Below are positions 18,335 to 27,091 of a DNA stretch of 64,000 bases, in pieces. Origin of the DNA: Streptomyces sp. NBC_00572. GTDB taxonomy: Bacteria > Actinomycetota > Actinomycetes > Streptomycetales > Streptomycetaceae. The notes under the pieces were generated by a model. The model searched no databases and was not told the origin of the DNA. It saw nothing but the letters and a program-made list of their open reading frames with translations. Every line of letters begins with the position of its first letter. Position 1 is the stretch's first letter. A program made the translations under genes and the position numbers. The stretch covers positions 2,356,001 through 2,420,000 of the forward strand of contig NZ_JAPENX010000001.1 in the NCBI RefSeq assembly GCF_026341815.1, written 5' to 3'.

Positions 18335-19363
18335 GTGACGGATGAGACGTGTCAGTGGCAGGGGTGGCGACAGGCCACGGAACGGGCGCTGTACGGCCCC
18401 GGGGGCTTCTATCTGCGGCCCGAGGGGCCTGCGGGGCACTTCCGCACCTCGGTGCACGCCTCCCCGCTCTTCGCGGGGGCCGTCGCCCGGCTGCTGGCCG
18501 AGGTCGCGGAGGAGCTGGGAACGGCCGAGGTCGACCTCGTGGACGTGGGCGCGGGACGGGGCGAGCTGCTCACGGGGGTGCTCGCGGCGACGGCCTCGCG
18601 GGGTGGGCCCGGGCTCACGGTCCGGGCGTACGCCGTCGAGCGCGCGGCCCGGCCCGCCGGGCTCGATCCCCGGATCGAGTGGACCGACCGGCTCCCCCAG
18701 GGCGTCCGGGGGCTGATCTTCGCGAACGAATGGCTCGACAACGTGCCGGTGGACGTGGCCGAGGCGGACGCGGCGGGCACGGCCCGGTACGTGGAGGTCC
18801 GCACGGACGGTACGGAACGGCTCGGCGGCCCCGTCGCCGGCCCGGACGCGGAGTGGCTGGCCCGCTGGTGGCCACTGCGGGAGCCCGGCACGCGTGCGGA
18901 GATCGGCCGGCCGCGCGACGAGGCCTGGGCGTCGGCGGTGGCCTCGCTCGCGGCGGGCCGCGCGGTGGCCGTGGACTACGCGCACGTACGGGCCGCCCGA
19001 CCGCCCTTCGGCTCGCTGACCGGCTTCCGGGCGGGCCGCGAGGTCCCGCCGGTCCCGGACGGCGGCTGCGACCTGACCGCCCATGTGGCAGTCGACGCGT
19101 GCGCGGCGGCGGTCGGAGGCACCCACGGGTCGCCCGTGGCCGAGCTGATCACGCAGCGAGAGGCGCTGGGGCGGCTCGGGGTGTCCGGCGGGCGGCCGCC
19201 GCTCTCGCTCGCCTCGACCGATCCCGTCGCGTACGTCCGTGCCCTCTCCTCCGCCGGGGAGGCCGCCGAGCTGACCGCCCGCGGCGGTCTCGGCGACTTC
19301 CGCTGGCTGACCCAGCGGGTCACGGGCGGGGCTACGAGGCCTCCGGGGCAGGGGGGATACTGA
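18335..19363 (+). CDS. MidA/NDUFAF7-family SAM-dependent methyltransferase
   Basis: About 342 residues. The SAM-binding motif is [18 protein letters not shown]. Downstream, [16 protein letters not shown] matches the MidA/NDUFAF7 family pattern with its acidic post-motif. NDUFAF7 dimethylates an Arg of the 49-kDa complex I subunit (NDUFS2, the NuoD homologue). This gene ends 4 bases before a nuoD paralogue, so a matching substrate is encoded next door. I chose GTG 18335 ([11 protein letters not shown]) because GGTGGAG lies upstream; a TTG at 18293 would add 14 residues that look non-conserved. Substrate is inferred from context. Confidence 0.85.
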   Translation: MTDETCQWQGWRQATERALYGPGGFYLRPEGPAGHFRTSVHASPLFAGAVARLLAEVAEELGTAEVDLVDVGAGRGELLTGVLAATASRGGPGLTVRAYAVERAARPAGLDPRIEWTDRLPQGVRGLIFANEWLDNVPVDVAEADAAGTARYVEVRTDGTERLGGPVAGPDAEWLARWWPLREPGTRAEIGRPRDEAWASAVASLAAGRAVAVDYAHVRAARPPFGSLTGFRAGREVPPVPDGGCDLTAHVAVDACAAAVGGTHGSPVAELITQREALGRLGVSGGRPPLSLASTDPVAYVRALSSAGEAAELTARGGLGDFRWLTQRVTGGATRPPGQGGY

Positions 19364-19367
19364 CCGC

Positions 19368-20510
19368 ATGACGGAGACGACGGTCGGCATCGGCGGCGCG
19401 GCGGAGAGCACCGACATGGTGCTGAACATCGGGCCGCAGCATCCCTCGACCCACGGTGTGCTCCGGCTCCGGCTCGTGCTCGACGGCGAGGTCGTGCGCC
19501 AGGCCGAGCCGGTGATCGGCTACATGCACCGCGGTGCCGAGAAGCTCTTCGAGGCGCGGGACTACCGGCAGATCATCATGCTGGCCAACCGTCACGACTG
19601 GCTCTCCGCCTTCTCCAACGAGCTCGGCGTGGTCATGGCCGTCGAGCGGATGCTGGGCATGGAGGTCCCCGAGCGCGCGGTGTGGACCCGTACGCTCCTC
19701 GCCGAGCTGAACCGGGTCCTCAACCATTTGATGTTCCTCGGCTCGTACCCCCTCGAACTGGGTGGGATCACCCCGGTCTTCCACGCCTTCCGGGAGCGCG
19801 AGGAGCTCCAGGCCGTGATGGAGGAGGTCTCCGGCGGCCGGATGCACTACATGTTCAACCGGGTCGGCGGCCTCAAGGAGGACCTGCCCGCCGGCTGGCT
19901 GGGCCGGGCCCGCCAGGCCGTCGCGGACGTGCGCTCGCGGATGGACGTGTACGACCGGCTCGTCCTCGGCAACGAGATCTTCCGGGGCCGTACGCGCGGG
20001 GTCGGCGTCCTGTCCGCGGCCGCGGTCCACTCGTACGGGGTGTCCGGGCCCATCGCCCGCGCCTCGGGCGTCGACTTCGACCTGCGCCGCGACGAGCCGT
20101 ACCTGGCCTACGGGGAGCTGCAGGACACCCTGCGGGTCGCCGTGCGCGAGGAGGGCGACTGCCTGGCCCGGTTCGAGTGCCTGCTGGAGCAGACGCACAA
20201 CTCCCTGGACCTCGCGGACGCGTGCCTGGACCGGATGGCCGAGCTGCCGCCGGGGCCGATCAACCAGCGGCTGCCGAAGGTGCTCAAGGCGCCGGAGGGC
20301 CACACGTACGCGTGGACCGAGAATCCGCTCGGCGTCAACGGCTACTACCTGGTGTCCAAGGGCGAGAAGACGCCGTACCGGCTGAAGCTGCGCTCGGCGT
20401 CCTTCAACAACATCCAGGCGCTGGTGGAACTGCTGCCGGGGACGCTGGTCGCGGACATGGTGGCGATCCTGGGATCGCTGTTCTTCGTCGTCGGCGACAT
20501 CGACAAGTAG
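19368..20510 (+). CDS. nuoD2: Orphan NADH-quinone oxidoreductase subunit D paralogue
   Basis: A 380-residue homologue of the complex I 49-kDa subunit, with no other nuo genes nearby. [15 protein letters not shown] carries His29, aligned with the quinone-site His38 of Thermus Nqo4. GYMHRGAEK carries Arg55, aligned with human NDUFS2 Arg85, the residue methylated by NDUFAF7. Trp78 in RHDWLSAF replaces the quinone-binding Tyr (Tyr87 in Thermus, Tyr108 in human). The rest, including GGVKEDLP-like [16 protein letters not shown] and the C-terminal VVGDIDK, is well kept. It starts 4 bases after the methyltransferase stop, so the two are probably translated together. The alignment is ungapped over this stretch, but by eye and from memory. 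Confidence 0.93.
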   Translation: MTETTVGIGGAAESTDMVLNIGPQHPSTHGVLRLRLVLDGEVVRQAEPVIGYMHRGAEKLFEARDYRQIIMLANRHDWLSAFSNELGVVMAVERMLGMEVPERAVWTRTLLAELNRVLNHLMFLGSYPLELGGITPVFHAFREREELQAVMEEVSGGRMHYMFNRVGGLKEDLPAGWLGRARQAVADVRSRMDVYDRLVLGNEIFRGRTRGVGVLSAAAVHSYGVSGPIARASGVDFDLRRDEPYLAYGELQDTLRVAVREEGDCLARFECLLEQTHNSLDLADACLDRMAELPPGPINQRLPKVLKAPEGHTYAWTENPLGVNGYYLVSKGEKTPYRLKLRSASFNNIQALVELLPGTLVADMVAILGSLFFVVGDIDK

Positions 20511-20540
20511 CGGGACCCGGCCGGGGGCCTGGCCCGGGGG

Positions 20541-21041
20541 TCAGGCCTGGGGGCGGTGCCCGCAGCTCATCACGACGTACTCCCGCTCCTCCTTGCCGGG
20601 GCGACGCCGGTCGACCACGGTCCAGCCCCAGCGCTCGTACCGGTCGGTCAGCTCCGGCACGTCGAGGGTCATGAGGAGAGCCCGGCCCTGCGTCCCGCTC
20701 ACGAGCAGGGCGTCGTGGAGCGCGCGGCCGAGGCCGCGCCCCTGGTTCCCGGGGGCGACGACGAGTTCGGCGAGTTCGAAGGCGGGCTCCCCGCCGGTCA
20801 GGACGGTGTCGGTCCAGCCGGCCGCGAACCCGAGCAGGGCACCGTCGGCATCGAGCGCGACCACCGCGTTGAACTCGTCCTTCCGCGCGGCCGAGTCGAG
20901 CAGCCGGTCCACGGTGCGTACGGCGCCGAGCGGCGGCTCGTGCCAGGGGGCGCCGCAGAAGGCCTGGGCGCACAGGGCGAGCAGTTCGTCGCGGTACGGG
21001 GCGACCTCGCCTGCCGGGAGGTAGGCGAGGCGGTACGTCAC
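20541..21041 (-). CDS. GNAT-family N-acetyltransferase
   Basis: A 166-residue single-domain acetyltransferase. The acetyl-CoA binding segment is ELAELVVAPGNQGRGLGRALHDALL, with Q/R-x-x-G-x-G present. The following LLMTLDVPELTDRYERWGWTVVDRR forms the last strands. Substrate unknown. Its ATG overlaps the stop of the coiled-coil protein gene by 4 bases (21038-21041), so translation is probably coupled. It converges on nuoD2, 30 bases away. Confidence 0.88.
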   Translation of the reverse strand: MTYRLAYLPAGEVAPYRDELLALCAQAFCGAPWHEPPLGAVRTVDRLLDSAARKDEFNAVVALDADGALLGFAAGWTDTVLTGGEPAFELAELVVAPGNQGRGLGRALHDALLVSGTQGRALLMTLDVPELTDRYERWGWTVVDRRRPGKEEREYVVMSCGHRPQA

Positions 21042-22147
21042 GAGTTCACCGCTCCGCGCAGTTCGGCGACATCCAGCTGTTCGGTCTCGTCGTGCGCGGT
21101 CAGGTCGATGACCTGGCCGATCGCCTGGGCGGGCGCCGGGACCCGGGGGGCGAGCGGGTTGCCCGGGGTGCCGGTGGGGCTGATCGGGGTGAGCACCGGG
21201 GTGCCGAGCACGGCCTGGGCGGCGAGGGCCTCTTCGAGGACCTCTTCGCCCACGACGTCGGCGAGGTCGGTGTTCTGCACGGCCTCGATGGCGGCCGCCG
21301 CCTTCTGCGTACCGAAGAAGTCGAAGCCGCCCTCGGGGCGCGGGACGGGCCTGCGGGCCGCGTACGGGACGATCGCGGTCGCGGTCGGCACCACCGGCAC
21401 CATCGTGGAGGCGGGCGGGACCGGCGCGGCCGGCGGGAGCGCGAGGGCGGGGGCGGCCGGGCGGCTGTGCTCGTTTCCGGCGGCCGCCGCGTGCTTCCCC
21501 TGCGGTTCCTCCGTCTCGCGGGCCCGCTCGGCGAGGTCACGCGCGCGTGCGGCCTCGGTGGTGCGGCGGGCCTGCTGGGCCGCGGCGTTGCGCGGGAGGT
21601 CGCGCAGCGCCTGGGCGGCGCGGCGGAAGACCTCGGGGGTGAGCGTGGAGCCTCCTGCGGGCAGTGCCTTGGCGGCGCCGGGCGTACCGGACGCCGACTC
21701 CAGGGCCAGGACCCGGGCGCCTTCCAGGGCGCTGGCCCGCTCGGTCTCCGCCGTGGCGTACCGGCGGAGCAGGTCGGCGTGCTCGCCGCGCAGCCCGGCG
21801 AGCTCCACGCGCTTGGCGCGGAGCTTGGCGTCGAGCCGGGAGCGCAGCGCGCGCGCCTCCTCCAGGTCGGACTCCAGCTCGGCGACCCGCTCCTCGGCCT
21901 TCCACTGGTCGGCGGTGCGGGCCCGGTCGAGCTCGGCGACGCGCAGGCCGGCGCTCCGGTCCCAACTGCGCATGAGGACGGCACCGGTGACGGCGGCGGC
22001 CGCCGCGGCGGCCGCGAGCAGCCGTACGACGATCAGGTCACCGGGAAGCCAGGCGGCCGCGGCGCACACGACCGCGGCGCCGGCGACCGCGGAGGGCGGC
22101 AGCAGCTTGTGCAGAGGCGGGGAATGGCGGTGGCGTCCACGTGGCAT
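21038..22147 (-). CDS. Membrane-anchored coiled-coil protein of unknown function
   Basis: A 369-residue protein, start MPRGRHRHSP at 22147. Residues ~12-60 hold two hydrophobic segments (SAVAGAAVVCAAAAWL and LLAAAAAAAAVTGAVL). A long charged coiled coil follows at ~65-140 (VAELESDLEEARALRSRLDAKL and similar heptads). After that comes a Pro/Ala-rich low-complexity stretch and a C-terminal patch beginning FDFFGTQKAAAAIEA. No enzyme motif. The topology suggests a membrane-tethered scaffold facing the cytoplasm. Coupled to the acetyltransferase gene, which may modify it; that is speculation. Confidence 0.7.
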   Translation of the reverse strand: MPRGRHRHSPPLHKLLPPSAVAGAAVVCAAAAWLPGDLIVVRLLAAAAAAAAVTGAVLMRSWDRSAGLRVAELDRARTADQWKAEERVAELESDLEEARALRSRLDAKLRAKRVELAGLRGEHADLLRRYATAETERASALEGARVLALESASGTPGAAKALPAGGSTLTPEVFRRAAQALRDLPRNAAAQQARRTTEAARARDLAERARETEEPQGKHAAAAGNEHSRPAAPALALPPAAPVPPASTMVPVVPTATAIVPYAARRPVPRPEGGFDFFGTQKAAAAIEAVQNTDLADVVGEEVLEEALAAQAVLGTPVLTPISPTGTPGNPLAPRVPAPAQAIGQVIDLTAHDETEQLDVAELRGAVNS

Positions 22148-22277
22148 GGCCTGAAATTTACCGTGCGTAGGCGCTGTGTGGGGCGTCGGCCCGGCAATCT
22201 CTTGGCCACTTCTCGCCATCAGAAGTGGATATCCACCGTTCCGGTTCCGTTTCGAGCCGACTCCCCTCACCCGGTGC

Positions 22278-23282
22278 CTACTTCTTGAGCAGCCCCTTCG
22301 TCTCCAGATACTCCTTGGCGACGTCCTCCGGCTTCGCCCGCTCGGCGTCCACCTTGCGGTTGAGTTCGGCGAGATCCGCTGTGGTCAGCACCTTGGTGAT
22401 CTTGTCCAGGGCGGCGACGATCTCGGGGGAACCGGCGTCCTTGGCGTTGACCACGGGCAGCACGTTGTCGGCGTTCTGCAGCTTCTTGTCGTCCTCCAGG
22501 AAGACAAGGCCGTAGCTGTCGACGGTGGCGTCCGTGGTGGTCGTCAGGACCAGCTGGTCCACCCCGTCCTTCACCGCCTGCTTGGACTGCGGGGTGCCGA
22601 CGCCCTTGGGGTCGATCCCGGTCACGTCGATCCCGTACGTCTTCTTCAGGCCGGGCGCGCAGAACGGCCGCACCGCACATTCGTCACCGGCGGCGATCTT
22701 CACCTTCAGCTTCGCACCGCCGAGATCGGAAAGCGTCTTCAGCTTGTTCTTCTCGGCGAATTCCTTCGTCACCGCGAACGCGTTCTGATCGACCGCCTCA
22801 CCGACCGCGAGCACCTTCAGGCCGCGCGGTTCGGCGAGCTTCCGCAGCGCCTCGACCGTGGCCGTCGCGTCACCGGAGGCGACCGGCTTGTCCTCGGGCG
22901 CCTTCGGCCCGTTCACCTTCGCGTTGAGGAATTCCGCGATCGTCGCCGCGTATTCGGGGACGACGTCGATCTCGCCCTTCTCAAGGGACGGCTCGTACAG
23001 CTCGCGATTCTTCACGGTGGTGATGGACACGGAGTATCCGGCGTCCCGCAGCGTCTGGGCGTACAGCTCGGCGAGCACCTTGGCCTCCGTGAAGGCCGCC
23101 GCGCCGACCACCAGCGAACCCTTCTCCGCGCCGCCGGAGTTCCCGGTGTCCCCGGAGCTTCCCGAGTTCTTCTTGCCCTGCTCCAGGCTGTCGCCGCCGC
23201 ACGCGGCGAGAGCGACGGTCAGCGCCGCCGTACCCAGCAACGCACCCGCGATACGCGAGACCCTGTTCACGAGATCACCCAT
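22278..23282 (-). CDS. Osmoprotectant (glycine betaine/choline-type) ABC transporter substrate-binding lipoprotein
   Basis: A 334-residue secreted lipoprotein of the OpuCC/ProX family. The signal peptide ends in the lipobox LAAC with Cys28. A Gly/Ser-rich linker follows, then VGAAAFTEAKVLAELYAQTL, GEIDVVPEYAATIAEF and VDQLVLTTTTDATVDSYGLVFLEDD, all typical of this family. It captures quaternary amines outside the cell for the two permeases encoded just upstream on the same strand. It is the last gene of a leftward three-gene unit; the ATPase is on the opposite strand. Confidence 0.93.
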   Translation of the reverse strand: MGDLVNRVSRIAGALLGTAALTVALAACGGDSLEQGKKNSGSSGDTGNSGGAEKGSLVVGAAAFTEAKVLAELYAQTLRDAGYSVSITTVKNRELYEPSLEKGEIDVVPEYAATIAEFLNAKVNGPKAPEDKPVASGDATATVEALRKLAEPRGLKVLAVGEAVDQNAFAVTKEFAEKNKLKTLSDLGGAKLKVKIAAGDECAVRPFCAPGLKKTYGIDVTGIDPKGVGTPQSKQAVKDGVDQLVLTTTTDATVDSYGLVFLEDDKKLQNADNVLPVVNAKDAGSPEIVAALDKITKVLTTADLAELNRKVDAERAKPEDVAKEYLETKGLLKK

Positions 23283-23307
23283 CCCCAGTCGACGTTCAAT
23301 GAGAAGT

Positions 23308-23973
23308 TCACAACCCGCGCGTCCGCGCGAGGAGGCGGTCGGCGGCCACGAGGACGCCCTCCACCAGCAGGGCCAGCAGCGCCACGAGCACCGCGCCCGC
23401 GACGACCTGCGCCGTGTCGTACGTGGCGAAGCCGGCCGTGATGATCCGGCCCAGGCCGCCCTGGCCGACCATCGCCGCGACCGTCGCCGTGGCCACCACC
23501 TGCACCGCGGCCGAGCGCACCCCGGTCATCACCACCGGCCGGGCCAGCGGGAGTTCGACCTTCCGGAAGAGCTGGCCGCCCGTCATCCCCATGCCCCGTG
23601 CCGCCCGCACCGCGGCCCGGTCCACCTCCCGCATCCCCACGTACGCGTTGGTGAGGAGCGGCGGTATCGCGAACAGCACGAGCGCCACGACCGTCGGCAC
23701 GTATCCGGCGTTCCGCAGGGGCGACACCATGAACAGGGCGAGGACCGCGAAGACGGGGATCGCCCGCCCCACGTTCGACACGTTCACCGCGAGCGTCCCG
23801 CCCTTGCCGAGGTGGCCGAGCCACAACCCCAGCGGCAGCGCGAGCGCCCCGGCTATCAGCAGCGCCGCCCCGCTCACGTACACGTGCTCGGCGAGCCGCT
23901 GCCCGATGCCCTCCTCGCCCGTCCAGTGCGCGCCGGTGGTGAGCCAGCCCCAGGCGTCCGTCACGATGCCCAT
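23308..23973 (-). CDS. Osmoprotectant ABC transporter permease (OpuCB/OpuCD type), second
   Basis: About 221 residues, integral membrane, with five or six hydrophobic segments and the binding-protein-dependent transport signature ARGMGMTGGQLFRKVELPLARPVV. The ATG at 23973 is preferred. The ribosome site GGGAGG lies 8 bases upstream of it, whereas an in-frame GTG at 23982 overlaps that site. The ATG follows the TGA of the upstream permease after one base (TGAGATG), implying coupled translation and a heterodimeric membrane pore. Confidence 0.93.
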   Translation of the reverse strand: MGIVTDAWGWLTTGAHWTGEEGIGQRLAEHVYVSGAALLIAGALALPLGLWLGHLGKGGTLAVNVSNVGRAIPVFAVLALFMVSPLRNAGYVPTVVALVLFAIPPLLTNAYVGMREVDRAAVRAARGMGMTGGQLFRKVELPLARPVVMTGVRSAAVQVVATATVAAMVGQGGLGRIITAGFATYDTAQVVAGAVLVALLALLVEGVLVAADRLLARTRGL

Positions 23974-23974
23974 C

Positions 23975-24661
23975 TCACCCACCTCCCGGCGCGGTCCGTA
24001 TCCGGGTCCACGGCGTCAGCAGCCGCTGGAGTCCCAGGAGCAACAGGTCGGCGGCGACGGCGAGCAGCACGCACAGCACCGAGGCGGCGAGCATCTGCGC
24101 CTTGAAGAAGGTGGGCAGCGCGTCCTCGATGAGATTGCCGAGGCCGCCGCGGCCGACGACCGAACCGACCGTGGTCAGCGCGATCGTGGAGACCGTCGCC
24201 ATCCGTATCCCCGCCATCAGCACCGGGAGCGCCAGCGGCAGTTCGACCTGCCACAGGAGCCGCAGCGAGCCGTACCCCATGCCCCGGGCGGCCTCCCGGG
24301 TCTCGGCGGGCACCGCCGCGAGCCCCGCGAGCGTGTTCCGCACGAGGATCGTCAGGGCGTACAGCACGAGGCCGGTCACCACGAGCGCCGACGAGAGCCC
24401 GAAGACGGGCAGCAGCAGCGAGAACATGGCGAGCGACGGCACCGTGTACAGCAGGGTGGTCAGTCCGAGGACGGGTCCCGCGAACCGGGGCCGGGCCCGG
24501 ACGAGCAGCGCGAGCGGCACCGCGACGGCGAGCGCGATCAGCACGGACACGACCGTGATTCCCACATGCTGGAGGGTGGCGTCCGTCAACTCCTGGGAGC
24601 GCGTGCGCAGATACTCACCGCAGATCCAGTCGTTCGTGACCAGACAATTCGGTGCGCTCAT
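23975..24661 (-). CDS. Osmoprotectant ABC transporter permease (OpuCB/OpuCD type), first
   Basis: About 228 residues. MSAPNCLVTNDWICGEYLRTRSQEL precedes the first membrane helix, and the EAA-type loop is EAARGMGYGSLRLLWQVELPLALPVL. The ATG at 24661 has GGAGGGACGG upstream and is far better than earlier in-frame codons. It forms the pore with the next permease and is energised by the divergent ATPase gene. The promoter region 24662-24804 lies between the two halves of the system. Confidence 0.92.
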   Translation of the reverse strand: MSAPNCLVTNDWICGEYLRTRSQELTDATLQHVGITVVSVLIALAVAVPLALLVRARPRFAGPVLGLTTLLYTVPSLAMFSLLLPVFGLSSALVVTGLVLYALTILVRNTLAGLAAVPAETREAARGMGYGSLRLLWQVELPLALPVLMAGIRMATVSTIALTTVGSVVGRGGLGNLIEDALPTFFKAQMLAASVLCVLLAVAADLLLLGLQRLLTPWTRIRTAPGGG

Positions 24662-24804
24662 CCGTCCCTCCCCCCGGGTCGCCGATCTTCCGAACGCATG
24701 TCTGACGACCCTAACCCCCGCCACCGACAATCCCCGAGACCCGCCACAATGCGGCAACACGCCCTTCACACACCCCCGGCATCCAGGGGCCAGAATGGGG
24801 AACC

Positions 24805-25801
<997 letters not shown>

Positions 25802-25806
<5 letters not shown>

Positions 25807-25818
25807 GCGAGGCTCAGG
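25802..25818. terminator. Short hairpin embracing two convergent stop codons
   Basis: cctgagc (25802-25808), loop gag, gctcagg (25812-25818). The stem contains the TGA of the ATPase gene and the TGA of the convergent esterase gene, which end 7 bases apart. A compact bidirectional terminator is likely, though the stem is only 7 bp. Confidence 0.5.
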
Positions 25819-26926
25819 TCGCGCTGAGCTTGCCGCTCATCCAGACCAGCCCCGGCGGGATCTCCCGGTTCCACGTGTTGAAGTTGTGGCCGCCGCTCTC
25901 CAGCGTGATCGACGAGACCTTCGCCGGGCTCTTCACCCTCTTGATGAAGTCGAGCGTGCCCCGGCGGTTGCCCTCGCCCTGCTTCGACGTCGTCACCAGG
26001 AACGACGAGTCGCCCTGCCGGCCGTGGTCCAGGCTCCACAGCAGATCGCCCCGCTTGCGCAGCCGGTCGTCCCCGTGGAAGAGATCGCCCGTCGTCACGT
26101 CCTCCGCCGCCCGGTAGTACGCGGAGAACCCCGCCCCCGCGGCGAACCGGTCCGGGTGGTGCAGAGCGATCTTCAGCGCGCAGTACCCGCCCGTGGAGTT
26201 CCCCATGAACCCCCAGTTACGGGGCTTCGTGCCCACCCGGTACGTCTCCGAGACGGCCTTCGGCAGGTCCTCGGCGAAGAAGGTCTCCGTCTGCGGGCCA
26301 CCGGGAATGTCCACGCACTCGGTGTCCCGCGGCGGGGCCACCGTCGGCCGGAGCATCACCAGGATCATCGGCTGCATCCGTCCCTCCTTCGCCTGGAGGT
26401 ACGCCGTCTTCGGGTACTTCAGCCCCTTGATCAGGTTCTCGGCCGTGCCCGGATAGCCCGTCAGCACCACCGCGGCCGGGAACGTGCGCTTCGCGTACCG
26501 CTCCTGGAAGTACTCCGGCGGCAGGTACACATAGGCCGACGAGGCGATCTTGGACCGCTCCCCCGCCACCACGACCTTCTGTATCTGGCCGGCGACCGAC
26601 GGACGGCCGCCGCCGGGCACGTCGAGTCCCTGCTTCCCCACCACCCGCAGGTCCTTCGAATCGCCCGCGTGGTCGACGACCACACCCATGTCCTGCTCCT
26701 GCCCGAACAGGTCCGCCCACGAACCGTAGAAGAGGAAGGACCGGTTCGCCGCCAGGCCCACCGCCGCGAACAGCGCCACCTGCGTCACGAGCAGCAGCCC
26801 GACCCGCCCCACCACGGCCCGCCAGCCACGACGCGCGAGCCGCGGCCAGAACCAGACCGTGGCGAGGAACAGCGCCACGGCCAGCACGACCGCCACCACG
26901 AGAACTTTGTTACTGGTGAGACCCAT
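25814..26926 (-). CDS. Membrane-anchored esterase of the antigen 85/esterase D superfamily
   Basis: A 370-residue alpha/beta hydrolase. An N-terminal hydrophobic segment (KVLVVAVVLAVALFLATVWFW) and a second (GLLLVTQVALFAAVGLAA) anchor it, and the catalytic domain follows from about residue 110. The nucleophile elbow is GFMGNSTGGYCA (GxSxG type), with His in LESGGHNFNTW near the C-terminus. The family includes mycolyltransferases and other secreted acyl esterases; the substrate is unknown. The ATG at 26926 begins MGLTSNK; a longer frame exists but lacks conserved sequence. Divergent from the MprF-like gene, so both may respond to envelope stress. Confidence 0.85.
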   Translation of the reverse strand: MGLTSNKVLVVAVVLAVALFLATVWFWPRLARRGWRAVVGRVGLLLVTQVALFAAVGLAANRSFLFYGSWADLFGQEQDMGVVVDHAGDSKDLRVVGKQGLDVPGGGRPSVAGQIQKVVVAGERSKIASSAYVYLPPEYFQERYAKRTFPAAVVLTGYPGTAENLIKGLKYPKTAYLQAKEGRMQPMILVMLRPTVAPPRDTECVDIPGGPQTETFFAEDLPKAVSETYRVGTKPRNWGFMGNSTGGYCALKIALHHPDRFAAGAGFSAYYRAAEDVTTGDLFHGDDRLRKRGDLLWSLDHGRQGDSSFLVTTSKQGEGNRRGTLDFIKRVKSPAKVSSITLESGGHNFNTWNREIPPGLVWMSGKLSAT

Positions 26927-26968
26927 GGGACGACCGAGCCTTCTTTCCGAGAATTTCCTGTGAACCGA

Positions 26969-26996
26969 TGAACCCGACCCCGCACGACTCCGTCCT
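26969..26996 (+). promoter_or_regulatory. Candidate ECF-type promoter for the MprF-like gene
   Basis: TGAACC (26969-26974), a spacer of about 16-17 bases, then CGTCCT (26991-26996), resembling sigma-E-type promoters (GGAAC and GTC). It lies about 95 bases upstream of the gene at 27092. The -35 element is imperfect. I recall that the S. coelicolor orthologue is induced by cell-wall stress, which would fit. Confidence 0.3.
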
Positions 26997-27091
26997 AGAA
27001 GGCGCACCAACCGGAACGGCCCGCCGAACGCGCCGCAGGGCCCGACCGGAGTCAAGGACCCTTCGCAGGACCACGGGAAGCACGGGAAGCC

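Noticed and set aside
20511..20540. GC-rich inverted segments between nuoD2 and the acetyltransferase gene as a terminator
   Set aside because: Arms are imperfect and extend into the acetyltransferase coding region; not convincing as a discrete element.
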